64,000 bases of DNA from Hexactinellida sp. DTS-2022 (lineage: Eukaryota; Porifera; Hexactinellida), in the NCBI GenBank assembly GCA_028753945.1, contig JAPNXP010000002.1, forward strand, positions 12,028,001-12,092,000, written 5' to 3'. Positions 22,615 through 36,222 of the stretch are shown piece after piece (the stretch's first letter is position 1; the number at the start of each line of letters is the position of its first letter). A program made the translations under genes and the position numbers. The notes beneath the pieces are model-generated. The model searched no databases and had not been told where the DNA came from. It worked only from the letters and a program-made list of their open reading frames with translations.

Positions 22615-22622
22615 GCGACGGC

Positions 22623-23803
22623 CCACCAGGTATTTGTGTGTGGTACATTGGTTATTGAATCATTAATTGAATATATTATCAATTGATTGTTTAATCTCGA
22701 TAACATAGAGGTGGTACAACAAAGTTGGCCATCCTGAAGAGCGGTTACGGCGCAGGCGTACCAGCCGTACCTTGTATGCCCCCCCCCCCCTGGATACATA
22801 CATACATACATACATACATATCAGTCACAAAAAAGTGACCAAAAAGTTAACTTGTATGGACAATTAATTTCTGAATTTGAGTGATGCAGTTCATATTAAA
22901 TATTCATTCTCTTCGGTTTTCGAAATAACCATTCCTTAAGTAACTAATATCGCCTTGGCAATGTAGGTTATAAATTTGCAGCTGTACTGTAGTATCATTA
23001 AAACACTGTTCTTATGCAAATATACAGTCAAAAAGTAATTTTAGTCCATATAAGGACAACGACCATATTACAGAAGCTTCTAACTGTTTAAAGGGGGATC
23101 CTCCCGGAATTTAAAAAAAGGTTCGACACACTCAAATAACATATTTAGACAAGCTTTTTTAATTATCATTATTAAAAAAAGACTAGATTGTAGCCTTCTT
23201 GAATGCTGACTGGCATACTGTTCCACTACTCGAAAAGTTCGTTAAATAAATACTGATTACATAATAATTCATTAATTCGGTGCTCATAGACTCCGGAGTG
23301 TAGTGTACTCTAGTATTTGTTGGTTGCTTCACCCGTGACCTACAGTAAAACCTCCATTAGGGAACACCTCCGATTAAGGAACAACTCTACTTAGGGGACA
23401 CTTTTTTTAGTCCCGATTTTCTACTATGCTTTAACATTGATACCTACCTCCCATTAAGGAACACCTCCCTAAAGTGAACAGGGAACACCCTTTGTGTCCC
23501 AAATATCACTTAACCATTCAGATGGACTTCTCATTAAGGAACATTCGTATCTAATAATATTTATCATAATTTGTGGGGATAGTTTTGATCTCAAGTCATT
23601 TTTGCCAATATACATTAATTGGCATAAGTCTGCCAGGTGCCAATTCTGGCACAAGTGGCACTAATAAAATGTGCTGTATCTCCGTAGAAAATAATCGTAT
23701 TGGTTTGAAATTATGCACTTAGAGTAATTCGACCATGTGGAATTCAAATCTGCAATCAGAACTCGTATATTGTAATTGCATCTTAATTAATGATCAGAAT
23801 TTT
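22623..23803. repeat. Mixed repeats before the array
   Basis: 22797-22822 is a (CATA)n microsatellite. 23340-23540 has CAGTAAAACCTCCATTAGGG and further TTAAGGAACA blocks of a Tigger-like element. 23700-23803 is the left half of a dispersed repeat whose right half resumes at 36223; the unbroken form is at 56400-56640. No gene. Confidence 0.6.
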
Positions 23804-24370
23804 ACTGTGCTGACTATACTTTAGCATAGTGGCCCAGTATTGGATCCACTGCCTATATTTTACTGTGCCGACTATACTATAGTATAGTGGCCAGTATTGG
23901 AATCACTGCCTTTATTACTGTGCCGACTATACTATAGTATAGTGGCCCAGTATTGGAATCACTGCCTTTATTATTATTTTACTGTGCCGACTATACTATA
24001 GTATAGTGGCCCAGTATTGGAATCACTGCCTTTATTATTTTTATTTTTTACTGTGCCGACTATACTATAGTATAGTGGCCCAGTTCTAATCTTACTGCCT
24101 TTAATAATATTTTTTTTTTTTTTACTGTGCCGACTATACTATAGTATAGTGGCCCAGTTCTAATCTTACTGCCTTTAATATTATTATTATTACTGTGCCG
24201 ACTATACTATAGTATAGTGGTCCAGTATTGGAATCACTGCCTTTATTTATATTATTACTGTGCCGACTATACTATAGTATAGTGGCCCAGTATTGGAATC
24301 ACTGCCTTTATTTTTACTGTGCCGACTATACTATAGTATAGTGGCCCAGTATTGGAATCACTGCCTTTAT
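23804..24370. repeat. Nine tandem units around a palindrome
   Basis: Units start at 23804, 23862, 23917, 23981, 24050, 24124, 24192, 24257 and 24316, spaced 55-74 bp. Each has ACTGTGCCG, a perfect 18-bp palindrome ACTATACTATAGTATAGT, GGCCCAGT, and (A)ATCACTGCCTTTA, then a variable T/A-rich linker. The whole 35-bp core is itself a near palindrome. The first unit is the most diverged (ACTTTAGCATAGT). Confidence 0.9.
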
Positions 24371-27300
24371 TATTATTTATTTTTTTTTTCTCCGTAGACG
24401 GTGCCCTGGCCAGAGCTTTAGAGTTGATGGGCTAAAACTTGGCATGTAGGTGCGATAGGACCGTCTAATTTGCACCTGGGGTTACGATTTTTGATTAACA
24501 AATTTTTTACACATCTTTAACACCTTTCAAATTTTGTCTGGTCCATAACTCAAAAATTGTTTTACTAAACCCCCAAATTTTATTTCATATTTGGATTCAC
24601 CATAAAATTCTGCGTCTGATGGGTAAAGAAAATTTTCAATAAATGGTTTAATTTCTGCCATAAATGGGGGTTGAAATTTCTTTGTTTACTCACACTTCAG
24701 TTTCAGTATAACTGTTAAATCTAATTCCATTGTTTCAACTTGTAATAATTATATTGATTTAACTTGTTAAATCTTACTCTATTGATTCAACTTGCGATAA
24801 TTAAATTGATTTAACTTATAAATTGCAGCTGGCTTCTATTTAATTTACCATACAATGGATTAAATAAAATAATATAATATAAGGAATTTGTTGACTTAAT
24901 TCAACTCAACCGTGGATAACAATGCTAATATAAATAACTAATAATATAATTTATTATCAATACATAATGAATGAATGGCATCAAACTCAAGATGGTTTAA
25001 GATAGAAACAAACTTCAAATTCACCAATCGTTCCTTGTGACTCCGACCAATTAACCAATGGTTCTTCACACCTTGGGCGTTGATGACTTGGCCAAAAAAA
25101 TCCAAAATTGCAGCCTGCGCCGACAGCATGTTCCTTTGGAGGCACTATCTATAAACCACCAACAAAATATAGTGCCACCAAAGGAACATGCGTCGGCACA
25201 GGCTGCAATTTTGGATATTTTTATTATTATTATTTCTCCGTAGCAGGTGCCCTGGCCACACCTGTATACATAGAGGGCTGAAACTTGGCATGTAGATTCG
25301 GAGTCGACGTCTAATTTGCACCTGGGGTTACGATTTTGTATTAACAAATTTTTGACACATCTTTAACACCTTTCAAAATTTGTCTGGTCCATAACTCAAA
25401 ATATGTTTTACTAAACCCCAAAATTTTATTTCACATTTGGATTCGCCATAAAATTCTGCGTCTGATGGGAGAAGAAAACTTTCAATAAAGAGTTTTATTT
25501 CTGCCATAAATGGGGTTTGAAATTTCTTTGTTTACTGACACTTCAATTTCAGTAAAGTGTTAAATCTAATTCTATTGTTTCAACTTGTAATAATTATATT
25601 GATTTAACTTGTTAAATCCTACTCTAGTGATTCAACTTGCGATAATTATATTGATTTAACTTATACATTCCAGCTGGCTTCTATTTAATTTTAGTATTAC
25701 TATACAATGGATTAAATAAAATATTATAATATAAGGAATTTGTTGACTTAATTAAACTTAACCGTGGATAACATTGCTAAAATAAATAACTAATAATATA
25801 ATTTATTATCGATATATAATGAATAAATGGCAGTAAACTATAGATGGTTTACGATAGAAACAAATTTCAAATTTATCTACCATTCCTTGTGACTCGGACC
25901 AATTAACAAATGGTTTTTGACACCTTGAGGCGTTGATGACTGGGCGAAAAAAAATCCAAAATTGCAGACTGTGCCGACAGCATGTTCCTTTGGAGGCACT
26001 ATCAATAAACCACCAACAAAATATAGTCCCACCAAAGGTACATGCGTCGGCACAGTCTGCAATTTTGGATTTTTTTATTATTATTATTTTTTCTCCGTAG
26101 ACGGTACCCTGGCCACACCTTTATACATTGAGGGCTGAAACTTGCCATGTAGATGCGAAGTGCCCTTCTAATTTGCACCTGGGGTTACGATTTTTGATTA
26201 CGAAATTTTGCACACATCTTTAACACCTTTCAAAATTTGTCTGGTCCATAACTCAAAATATGCTTTAATAAACCCCCAAATTTTATTTCATATTTGGATT
26301 CACCATAAAATTCTGCGTCTGATGGGAGAAGAAATCTTTCAATAAAGGGGTCAATTTCTGCCATAAATGGGGATTGAAATTTCTTTGTTTACTCACACTT
26401 CAATTTTTATAAAAGTGTTAAATCTAATTCTATTGTTTCAACTTGTAATAATTATATTGATTTAACTTGTTAAATCCTACTCTAGTGATTCAACTTGCGA
26501 TAATTATATTGATTTAACTTATAAATTCCAGCTGGTTTCTATTTAATTGTAGTATTACTATACAATGGATTAAATTAAATAATATAATATAAGGAATTTG
26601 TTGACTCAACTCAACCAACCATGGATAACATTGCTAAAATAATTAACAAATAATATAACTTATTATCACTACATAATGAATGAATGGCATTAAACTCAAG
26701 ATGGTTTATGATAGAACAGTTAAGATTTAACATTCCACAACAACGACAGATTAAGTGATTATATATATTTCAGCGAGAATATTCTTGCACAATTAATGTA
26801 CTGACGTAATTAATTATAATTAATTCCTTTTGTATTTAACTTATAGACGGTTCTAATTGGATTATTGGGGTTATCGAGCACGTGGAATTCAAATATTATA
26901 GTGAAATTCAATTTAAATTAATAATAATTGCAAATAATTGAACTTAATTTATTTTGCTGTATATAATAATGGTGTTAAATAATTATAAATTAATTAAATA
27001 TTTATACTAATTAGCTAAATTTCATTAATTTCAGAGATGATCCAAGATAGAAACAAACTTGCAATTTATCAATTGGTCCTTATGGCACGTGCCACCTATA
27101 CAAGTGGGTCCTGACACCTTGAGGTGATTATGACATCGTCAAAAAAATGTGTTTTTACAATTTTGTTAATTCGATATTTAAAATGGTTTAGTTGATGTTG
27201 GGTGATGACCCAACACTCACATAAAAAATGCTGAGTCATCAGCTATTATATTCTACTGAAACTTGAATATCTTTGAAATGAAGTGATCAAAAACGAAACT

Positions 27301-30300
27301 TACAACTCAATAAGGGTCGTTGCCTTCTGTAACACCTTTTTGAAATAATTTAACACCTTCATAGTGATGATGACATGGCGAAAAAAAATCCAAAATTGCA
27401 GCTTGTGCCGACAGCATGTTCCTTTGGAGGCACTATCAATAAACCACAACCAAAATATAGTGCCCCCAAGGAACATGCGTCGGCACAGGCTGCAATTTTG
27501 GATTTTTTTTTTATTTCTCCGTAGACGGTGCCCTGGCCACACCTGTATACATTGGGGGCTGAAACTTGGCATGCAGGTTCGGAGTGACGGTCTAATTTGC
27601 ACCTGGGGTTACGATTTTTGATCAACTAATTTTAACACCTATTTAAACTAATTATGGCTATTACATGAAATCATACCTTGTCAATTTGATAAAATTTTCA
27701 CATTGGATATTTAATTTAATTTTACACCTTTTGGAAAATCAAAAATATTCAACTTTGCGTTAATTTTTGCCACAAATCGGGGTTTAAATTTCTTTGTTTA
27801 CCCACTCCATTTCAGTAGAACTGTTAAATCTAATTCCATTGTTTAAACTTGCGATAATCATATTGATTCAACTTGTGAGATCGAGTAGGCTTCTATTTTC
27901 CAATTGAAAACCGAGATTTTACATTCCATAACAACGACAGATTATGTGATTATATTTACTTCTGCGAGAATATTATTGCACTGTTAATATACTGACGTAC
28001 TTAATTATAGTTAATTCAGTCAGTATATTACTTATATAGATGCTTATAATTTGTTTATTATGGGTTATCGAGAGTGCGGAATTGAAATTTGATAACCAAA
28101 TAATTAATTAATTATTCATGACAAAATAATTTAACTTAATAATTGTAAGTTGACATTGAAATTGGTGTTAAATTATAAATAATATTAATTATTATTTATA
28201 CTAATTAATTAAATATCATAAATCTCAGAAATGAAATAAGATAGAAACAAACTTCCAATTTATCAATTGATCCTTATGCCACGTAACACCTCTACAAATG
28301 GGTCTTGACACCTTGAGGTGATGATGACATCGTCAAAAAAATTTGTTTTTACAATTTTGTTAATTCGATATTTAAAATGGGTTAGTTGATGTTGGGTGAT
28401 AACCCAACACTCACAAAAAAAATGCTGAGTAATCAGCTATTATAATCTACTCAAACTTGAATATCTCTAAAATTAAGTGATCTAAATGGAAACTTCCACC
28501 ACTCTAAAGGTCGATGCCTTCTGTAACACCCTTTTGAAATAATTTAACACCTTCATAGTGATGATGACATTGTGAAAAAAAATCCAAAATTGCTGCCTGT
28601 GCCGACAGCATGTTCCTTTGGAGGCACTATCAATAAACAACCAACAAAATATAGTGCCACCAAAGGAACATGCGTCGGCACAGGCTGCAATTTTGGATTT
28701 TTTTATTATTATTATTATTATTTTTATTTTTATTTCTCCGTAGCAGGTGCCCTGGCCACATCTGTATACATTGCTGGCTGAAAATTGGCATGTAGTTGCG
28801 GAGGGACCGTCTAATTTGCACCTGGGGTTACGAATTTTTATTAAGAAATTTTTGACACATCTTTAACACCTTTCAAAATTTGTCTGGTCCATAACTCAAA
28901 ATATTTTTTAATAACCCCAAATTTTATTTCATATTTAGATTCATCTTAAAATTCTGCGTCTGATGGGAGAAGAAAATTTGTTAAAATTGGTTTAATTTCT
29001 GCCATTAATGGGGGTTGAAATTTCTTTGTTTACTCACACTTCAATTTCAATAAAACTGTGAAATCTAATTCCATTGTTTCAACTTGTAATAATTATATTG
29101 ATTTAATTTGTTAAATCCTACTCTAGTGATTCAACTTGCGATAATTATATTGATTTAGCTTATAAATTCCAGCTGGCTTCTATTTAATTCTAGTATTACT
29201 ATACAATGGATTAAATAAAATAATATAGTACAAGGAATTTGTTGACTCAACTCAACCAACCATGGATTTCATTGCTAAAATAAATAACTATTAATATAAC
29301 TTATTATCAATATATAATGAATGAATGGCAGTAAACTAAAGATGGTTTACGGTAGAAACAAACTTCAAATTTATCTACCATTCCTTGTGACTCGGACCAA
29401 TTAACAAATTGTTTTTGACACCTTGAGGCGTTGATGACTGGGCGAAAAAAAATCCAAAATTGCAGACTGTGCCGACAGCATGTTCCTTTGGAGGCACTAT
29501 CAATAAACAAACAACAAAATATAGTGCCACCAAAGGAACATGCGTCGGCACAGTCTGCAATTTTGTTTTTTTTCTCCGTAGACGGTGCCCTGGCCACACC
29601 TTTATACATGGAGAGCTGAAACTTGGCATGTAGGTGCGATGGGACCGTCTAATTTGCACCTGGGCTTACGAATTTTGATCAAATTATTTTAACACCTATT
29701 TAAACTAGTTATGGCTCATAAAATGAAATAATTATTTTTGAGCTTGATAAATTTTACATGTACGGATGGAGAATTAAATTCTACACCTTTTCACAGTGCA
29801 CGAATTTTGAAATTGGGTTTCGTTTGTGCCACAATTAAGTTGCAAGTGTCCTTTGTTTACTAACACTTCAGTTCAATTGAAAGTGTTAAATCTAATTCCA
29901 TTGTTTCAACTTGTAATAATTATATTGATTCAACCTGTGAGATCTAGTAGGCTTCTATTTTCTAATTGAAACTTAAGATTTTACATTCCACAACAACGAC
30001 AGATTAAGTGATTATATTTATTTATGCGAGAATATTCTTGCACAATTAATGTACTGACGTAATTAATTATAATTAATTCATTCTGTATTCAACTTATAGA
30101 GACGGTTCCAATTAGATTATTGGGGTTATCGAGTGCGTGGAATTCAAATATTATAGTGAAATTCAATTTAAATTAATAATAATTGCAAATAATTGAACTT
30201 TATTTATTTTGCTGTACATAATAATGGTGTTAAATTATTATACTAATTATCTAAATTTTATTTATCTCAAAAATGATACCAGATAGAAACAAACTTGCAA

Positions 30301-33300
30301 TTTATCAATTAATCCTTATGCCAAGTAACACCTCTACAAATGGGTCCTGACACCTTGAGATGATGATGACATCTTCGAAAAAATGACTTTTACAATTTGT
30401 GAATTATATAATTCTAATGGGTTGTTTGGTGTTGGGTGATCACCCAACACGCACATAAAAAAATGCTGACTCATCACTTATTATATTCTACTGAAACTTG
30501 AATATCTCTAAAATTAAGTGAGCTAAATGGAAACTTCCACCACTCTAAGGGTCGTTGCATTCTGGAACACCTTTCTGAAATAATTTAACACTTTCATAGT
30601 GATGATGACTTTGCAAAAATAATCCAAAATTGCTGCCTGTGCCGACAGCATGTTCCTTTGGAGGCACTATCAATAAACAACCAACAAAATATAGTGCCCC
30701 CAAGGAACATGCGTCGGCACAGGCTGCAATTTTGGATTTTTTTTTTCTCCGTAGACGGTGCCCTGGCCAGAGCTTTATAGTTGATGCTCTGAAACTTTGC
30801 ATGTAGGTGCGATGGGACCGTCTAATTTGCACCTGGGGTTACGATTTTTTATTAAGAAATTTTTGACACATCTTTAACACCTTTCAAAATTTGTCTGGTC
30901 CATAACTCAAAAAATGTTTTACTAAACCCCCAAATTTTATTTCACATTTGGATTCACCATAAAATTCTGCGTCTGATGGGAGAAGAAATTTTTCAATAAG
31001 GTGTTTAATTTCTGCCACAAATGGGGATGAAATTTCTTTGTTCACTCACACTTCAATTTCAATAAAACTGTGAAATCTAATTCCATTGTTTCAACTTGTA
31101 ATAATTATATTGATTTAACTTGTTAAATCTTTCACTATTGTTTCAACTTGCTACAATTATATTGATTTAACTTATAAATTCCAGTTGGCTTCTATTTAAT
31201 TGTAGTATTACTATACAATGAATTAAAACAATTTAAATTAAATAAGGAATTTGTGACTAAACTCAAATCACCGTGGATAACATTGCTAAAATAAATAACT
31301 AATAATATAATTTATTATAAATACATAATGAATGAATGGCATTAAACTAAAGATGGTTTATGATAGAACCGTTAAGAATTACATTCCACAACAACGACAG
31401 ATTAAGTGATAATATTTATTTCGGCGAGAATATTCTTGCACAATGAATGTACTGACGTAATTACGTAATTATAATTAATTCCTTTTGTATTTACACGTAA
31501 CTTATATACGGTTCCAAATGGATTATTGGGGTTATCGAGTGCGCTGAATTCAAATATGATAGTGAAATTCGATTTAAATGAATAATAAGTGCAAATAATT
31601 GAACTTTATTTATTTTGCTGTACATAATAATGGTGTTAAATTATTAATTTATTAATTAAATATTTATACTAATTAGCTAAATTTCATTAATCTCAGAGTT
31701 GATACAAGATAGAAACATACTTTCAATTTATCAATTGGTCCTTATGCCACGTACCACCTATACAAGTGGGTCTTGACACCTTGAGGTGATGATGACATCT
31801 TCAAAAAAATGTATTTTTACAATTTTGTGAATTAAATAATTCGCATGGGTTGGTTGGAGTTGGGTGAATACCCAACACGCACTTTAAAAATGCTGAGTCA
31901 TCACAGATTATATTCTACTGAAACTTGAATATCTCTCAAATGAAGTGACCAATTGGAAACTTCCACCACTCTAAGGGTCGTTGCCTACTGAAACACCTTT
32001 CTGAAATAATTTAACACCTTCATAGTGATGATGACTAGGCAAAAAAATCCAAAATTGCAGGTTGTGCCGACAGCATGTTCCTTTGGAGGCACTATCAATA
32101 AACAACCAACAAAATATAGTGCCACCAAAGGAACATGCGTCGGCACAGGCTGCAATTTTGGATTTTTTTATTATTATTATTATTATTTTTATTTTTATTT
32201 CTCCGTAGCAGGTGCCCTGGCCACATCTGTATACATTGCTGGCTGAAAATTGGCATGTAGTTGCGGAGGGACCGTCTAATTTGCACCTGGGGTTACGAAT
32301 TTTTATTAAGAAATTTTTGACACATCTTTAACACCTTTCAAAATTTGTCTGGTCCATAACTCAAAATATTTTTTAATAACCCCAAATTTTATTTCATATT
32401 TAGATTCATCTTAAAATTCTGCGTCTGATGGGAGAAGAAAATTTGTTAAAATTGGTTTAATTTCTGCCATTAATGGGGGTTGAAATTTCTTTGTTTACTC
32501 ACACTTCAATTTCAATAAAACTGTGAAATCTAATTCCATTGTTTCAACTTGTAATAATTATATTGATTTAATTTGTTAAATCCTACTCTAGTGATTCAAC
32601 TTGCGATAATTATATTGATTTAGCTTATAAATTCCAGCTGGCTTCTATTTAATTCTAGTATTACTATACAATGGATTAAATAAAATAATATAGTACAAGG
32701 AATTTGTTGACTCAACTCAACCAACCATGGATTTCATTGCTAAAATAAATAACTATTAATATAACTTATTATCAATATATAATGAATGAATGGCAGTAAA
32801 CTAAAGATGGTTTACGGTAGAAACAAACTTCAAATTTATCTACCATTCCTTGTGACTCGGACCAATTAACAAATTGTTTTTGACACCTTGAGGCGTTGAT
32901 GACTGGGCGAAAAAAAATCCAAAATTGCAGACTGTGCCGACAGCATGTTCCTTTGGAGGCACTATCAATAAACAAACAACAAAATATAGTGCCACCAAAG
33001 GAACATGCGTCGGCACAGTCTGCAATTTTGTTTTTTTTCTCCGTAGACGGTGCCCTGGCCACACCTTTATACATGGAGAGCTGAAACTTGGCATGTAGGT
33101 GCGATGGGACCGTCTAATTTGCACCTGGGCTTACGAATTTTGATCAAATTATTTTAACACCTATTTAAACTAGTTATGGCTCATAAAATGAAATAATTAT
33201 TTTTGAGCTTGATAAATTTTACATGTACGGATGGAGAATTAAATTCTACACCTTTTCACAGTGCACGAATTTTGAAATTGGGTTTCGTTTGTGCCACAAT

Positions 33301-36222
33301 TAAGTTGCAAGTGTCCTTTGTTTACTAACACTTCAGTTCAATTGAAAGTGTTAAATCTAATTCCATTGTTTCAACTTGTAATAATTATATTGATTCAACC
33401 TGTGAGATCTAGTAGGCTTCTATTTTCTAATTGAAACTTAAGATTTTACATTCCACAACAACGACAGATTAAGTGATTATATTTATTTATGCGAGAATAT
33501 TCTTGCACAATTAATGTACTGACGTAATTAATTATAATTAATTCATTCTGTATTCAACTTATAGAGACGGTTCCAATTAGATTATTGGGGTTATCGAGTG
33601 CGTGGAATTCAAATATTATAGTGAAATTCAATTTAAATTAATAATAATTGCAAATAATTGAACTTTATTTATTTTGCTGTACATAATAATGGTGTTAAAT
33701 TATTATACTAATTATCTAAATTTTATTTATCTCAAAAATAATACCAGATAGAAACAAACTTGCAATTTATCAATTAATCCTTATGCCAAGTAACACCTCT
33801 ACAAATGGGTCCTGACACCTTGAGATGATGATGACATCTTCGAAAAAATGACTTTTACAATTTGTGAATTATATAATTCTAATGGGTTGTTTGGTGTTGG
33901 GTGATCACCCAACACGCACATAAAAAAATGCTGACTCATCACTTATTATATTCTACTGAAACTTGAATATCTCTAAAATTAAGTGAGCTAAATGGAAACT
34001 TCCACCACTCTAAGGGTCGTTGCATTCTGGAACACCTTTCTGAAATAATTTAACACTTTCATAGTGATGATGACTTTGCAAAAAAAATCCAAAATTGCAG
34101 CCTGCGGCGACAGCTTGTTCCTTTGGAGGCACTACATATCAATAAACCACACCAAAATATAGTGCCACCAAAGGAACATGCGTCGGCACAGGCTGCAATT
34201 TTGGATTTTATTTATCCGTATCCTCTACACAGAACAGAGTTTAATTAACCAAAAGCCCAAATTTTCAGGATATGTGTCTCATGGGTTACAGATATGCATC
34301 TGGGGTCACGATTTTTTATTACATTTATTTGGCCACATTTTTGCACCTGTTTAATGCTAGAAAAAGAACAAGAAATAGTGGGCGATTAATTAATTTATAT
34401 GCATTCGATATAGAATTAATTTCTACACCTTTTCACTGTGCACGAATTATTAAATTTGGTTTCGTTTGTGCCACAATAGAGTTGCAAGTTTCCTTTGTTT
34501 ACTAACACTTCAGTTCAATTGAAAGTGTTAAATCTAATTCAATTGTTTCAACTTGTGATAATTATGTTGATTCAACTTGTGAGATCGAGTAGGCTTCTAT
34601 TTTCCAATTGAAAACTAAGATTATATATTTCATAACAACGACAGATTATGTGATTATATTTACTTCTGCTTAGAATATTATTGCACAATGGATACATGAC
34701 ATATTTAATTCTAATTAATTTTCTCTGTGTTTAACGTATAAAGATGGTTCCAAATAGATTATTGGGGTTATTGAGTGCGCTGAATTCAAATATGATAGTG
34801 AAATTCAATTTAAATTAATAATTATTGCAAATAATTGCACTTGATTTATTTTGATGTACATATTTTTGTTGTTAAATTATTAATAGATTAATTAAATATT
34901 TATACTTATTATCTAAATTTCATTAATCTCAGAAATGATATAAGATAGAAACAAACTATAAATTTATCAATTGGTCCTTATGGCACGTACTACCTATAAA
35001 AGTGGATCTTGACACCTTGAGGTGATGATGACATCGTCAAAAAATGTATTTTTACAATTTTGTGAATTAAATAATCCGCATGGGTTGGTTGGAGTTGGAT
35101 GAATACCCAACACGCACCTAAAAAATGCTGACTCAGCACATATTCTATTCTACTGAAACTTGAATATCTCTCAAATGAAGTCAGCTAAAACCAAACTTCC
35201 AACTCACTAAGAGTCGTTGCCTTCTGGGACACCTTTCTGAAATAATTTAACACCTTCATAGTGATGATCTCATGGCGAAAAAAATCCAAAATTGCAGCCT
35301 GTGCCGACAGCATGTTCTTTTGGAGGCACTATTAATAAACAACCAACAAAATATAGTGCCACCAAAGGAATATGCGTCGGCACAGGCTGCAATTTTGGAT
35401 TTTTTTATTATTATTATTTTTATTTCTCCGTAGCAGGTGCCCTGGCCACACCTATATGCATAGAGGGATGAAACTTGGCATGTAGGTTCGGAGTCGACGT
35501 CTAATTTGCACCTGCGGTTACGATTTTGATTAAGAAATTTTGGACACATCTTTAACACCTTTCAAAATTTGTCTGGCCCATAACTAGAAAAATATTTACT
35601 AAACCCCAAATTTTATTTCACATTTGGATTCTCCATAAAATTCTGCGTCTGATGGGAGAAGAAAAATTCAATAAAGAGTTTTATTTCTGCCATAAATGGG
35701 AGTTGAAATTTCTTTGTTTACACACACTTCAATTTCAGTAAAATTGTTAAATGTAATTCTATTGTTTCAACTTGTAATAATTATATTGAATTAACTTATA
35801 AATTCCAGCTGGCTTCTATTAATTGTAGTATTACTATACAATGGATTTAATATAATAATATAATATAAGGAATTTGTTGACTCAACTCAACCAACCGTGG
35901 ATAACATTGCTAGAATATATAACTAATTATATAACTTATTATCAATACATAATGAATGAATGGCATTAAACTCTAGATGGTTTATGATAGAAACAAACTT
36001 CAAATTTTTCTACATTTCCTTGTGACTCGGACCAATTAACAAATGGTTCTTGACACCCTGAGGCGTTGGTGACTTGGCGAAAAAAAATCCAAAATTGCAG
36101 GCTGTGCCGACAGCATGTTCCTTTGCAGCTTTGGAGGCACTATCACTAAACAACCATCAAAATATAGTGCCACCAAAGGAACATGCGTCGGCACAGGCTG
36201 CAATTTTGGATTTTTTTATTTA
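24371..36222. repeat. Macrosatellite array with 11 long hairpins
   Basis: Hairpins of about 125 bp start near 25108, 25958, 27392, 28586, 29452, 30626, 32052, 32926, 34091, 35287 and 36090. Their arms (CCAAAATTGCAGCCTGTGCC, GACAGCATGTTCCTTTGG) end in a short AT-rich loop, then the inverse arm. The left arm has GCCGACAGCATG but the right arm reads as GCCGACGCATG, so the fold has a bulge kept in all copies. Two spacer types separate them: type A (about 800-870 bp, e.g. 29.6 kb downstream of CTCCGTAG with CTGCGTCTGATGGG) and type B (about 1170-1200 bp, with GGGTTATCGAGTGCG and GTTGGGTGAT). Two 1.43-kb spacers (26070-27390 and 30740-32050) start as A and finish as B. Open frames here are translations of the hairpins and not genes. 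Confidence 0.9.
28600..30619. repeat. Duplicated segment, first copy (second at 32065-34084)
   Basis: This 2.02-kb block is repeated 3465 bp to the right with almost no differences; one seen is G30275 versus A33740. Both edges fall inside hairpins: identity begins in the arm at TGCCGACAGC and stops at the A-tract just before the next hairpin. Confidence 0.9.

Noticed and set aside
23804..24370. CRISPR-like array of palindromic repeats and spacers
   Set aside because: Linkers are simple T/A tracts of variable length and not unique spacers, no cas gene is present, and the DNA is animal.
24938..35558. Many frames of 60-100 codons with similar proteins (e.g. KIQNCSLCRR, PPKEHAVGT)
   Set aside because: They translate the hairpin arms on both strands and change frame between copies, so they are shadows of a repeat and not a gene family.
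25080..36090. Hammerhead ribozyme in TGATGAC...GGCGAAA before each hairpin
   Set aside because: The core Cys of CUGANGA is missing in most copies, stem II is too short and no stem III partner was found. A covariance-model search would settle it.
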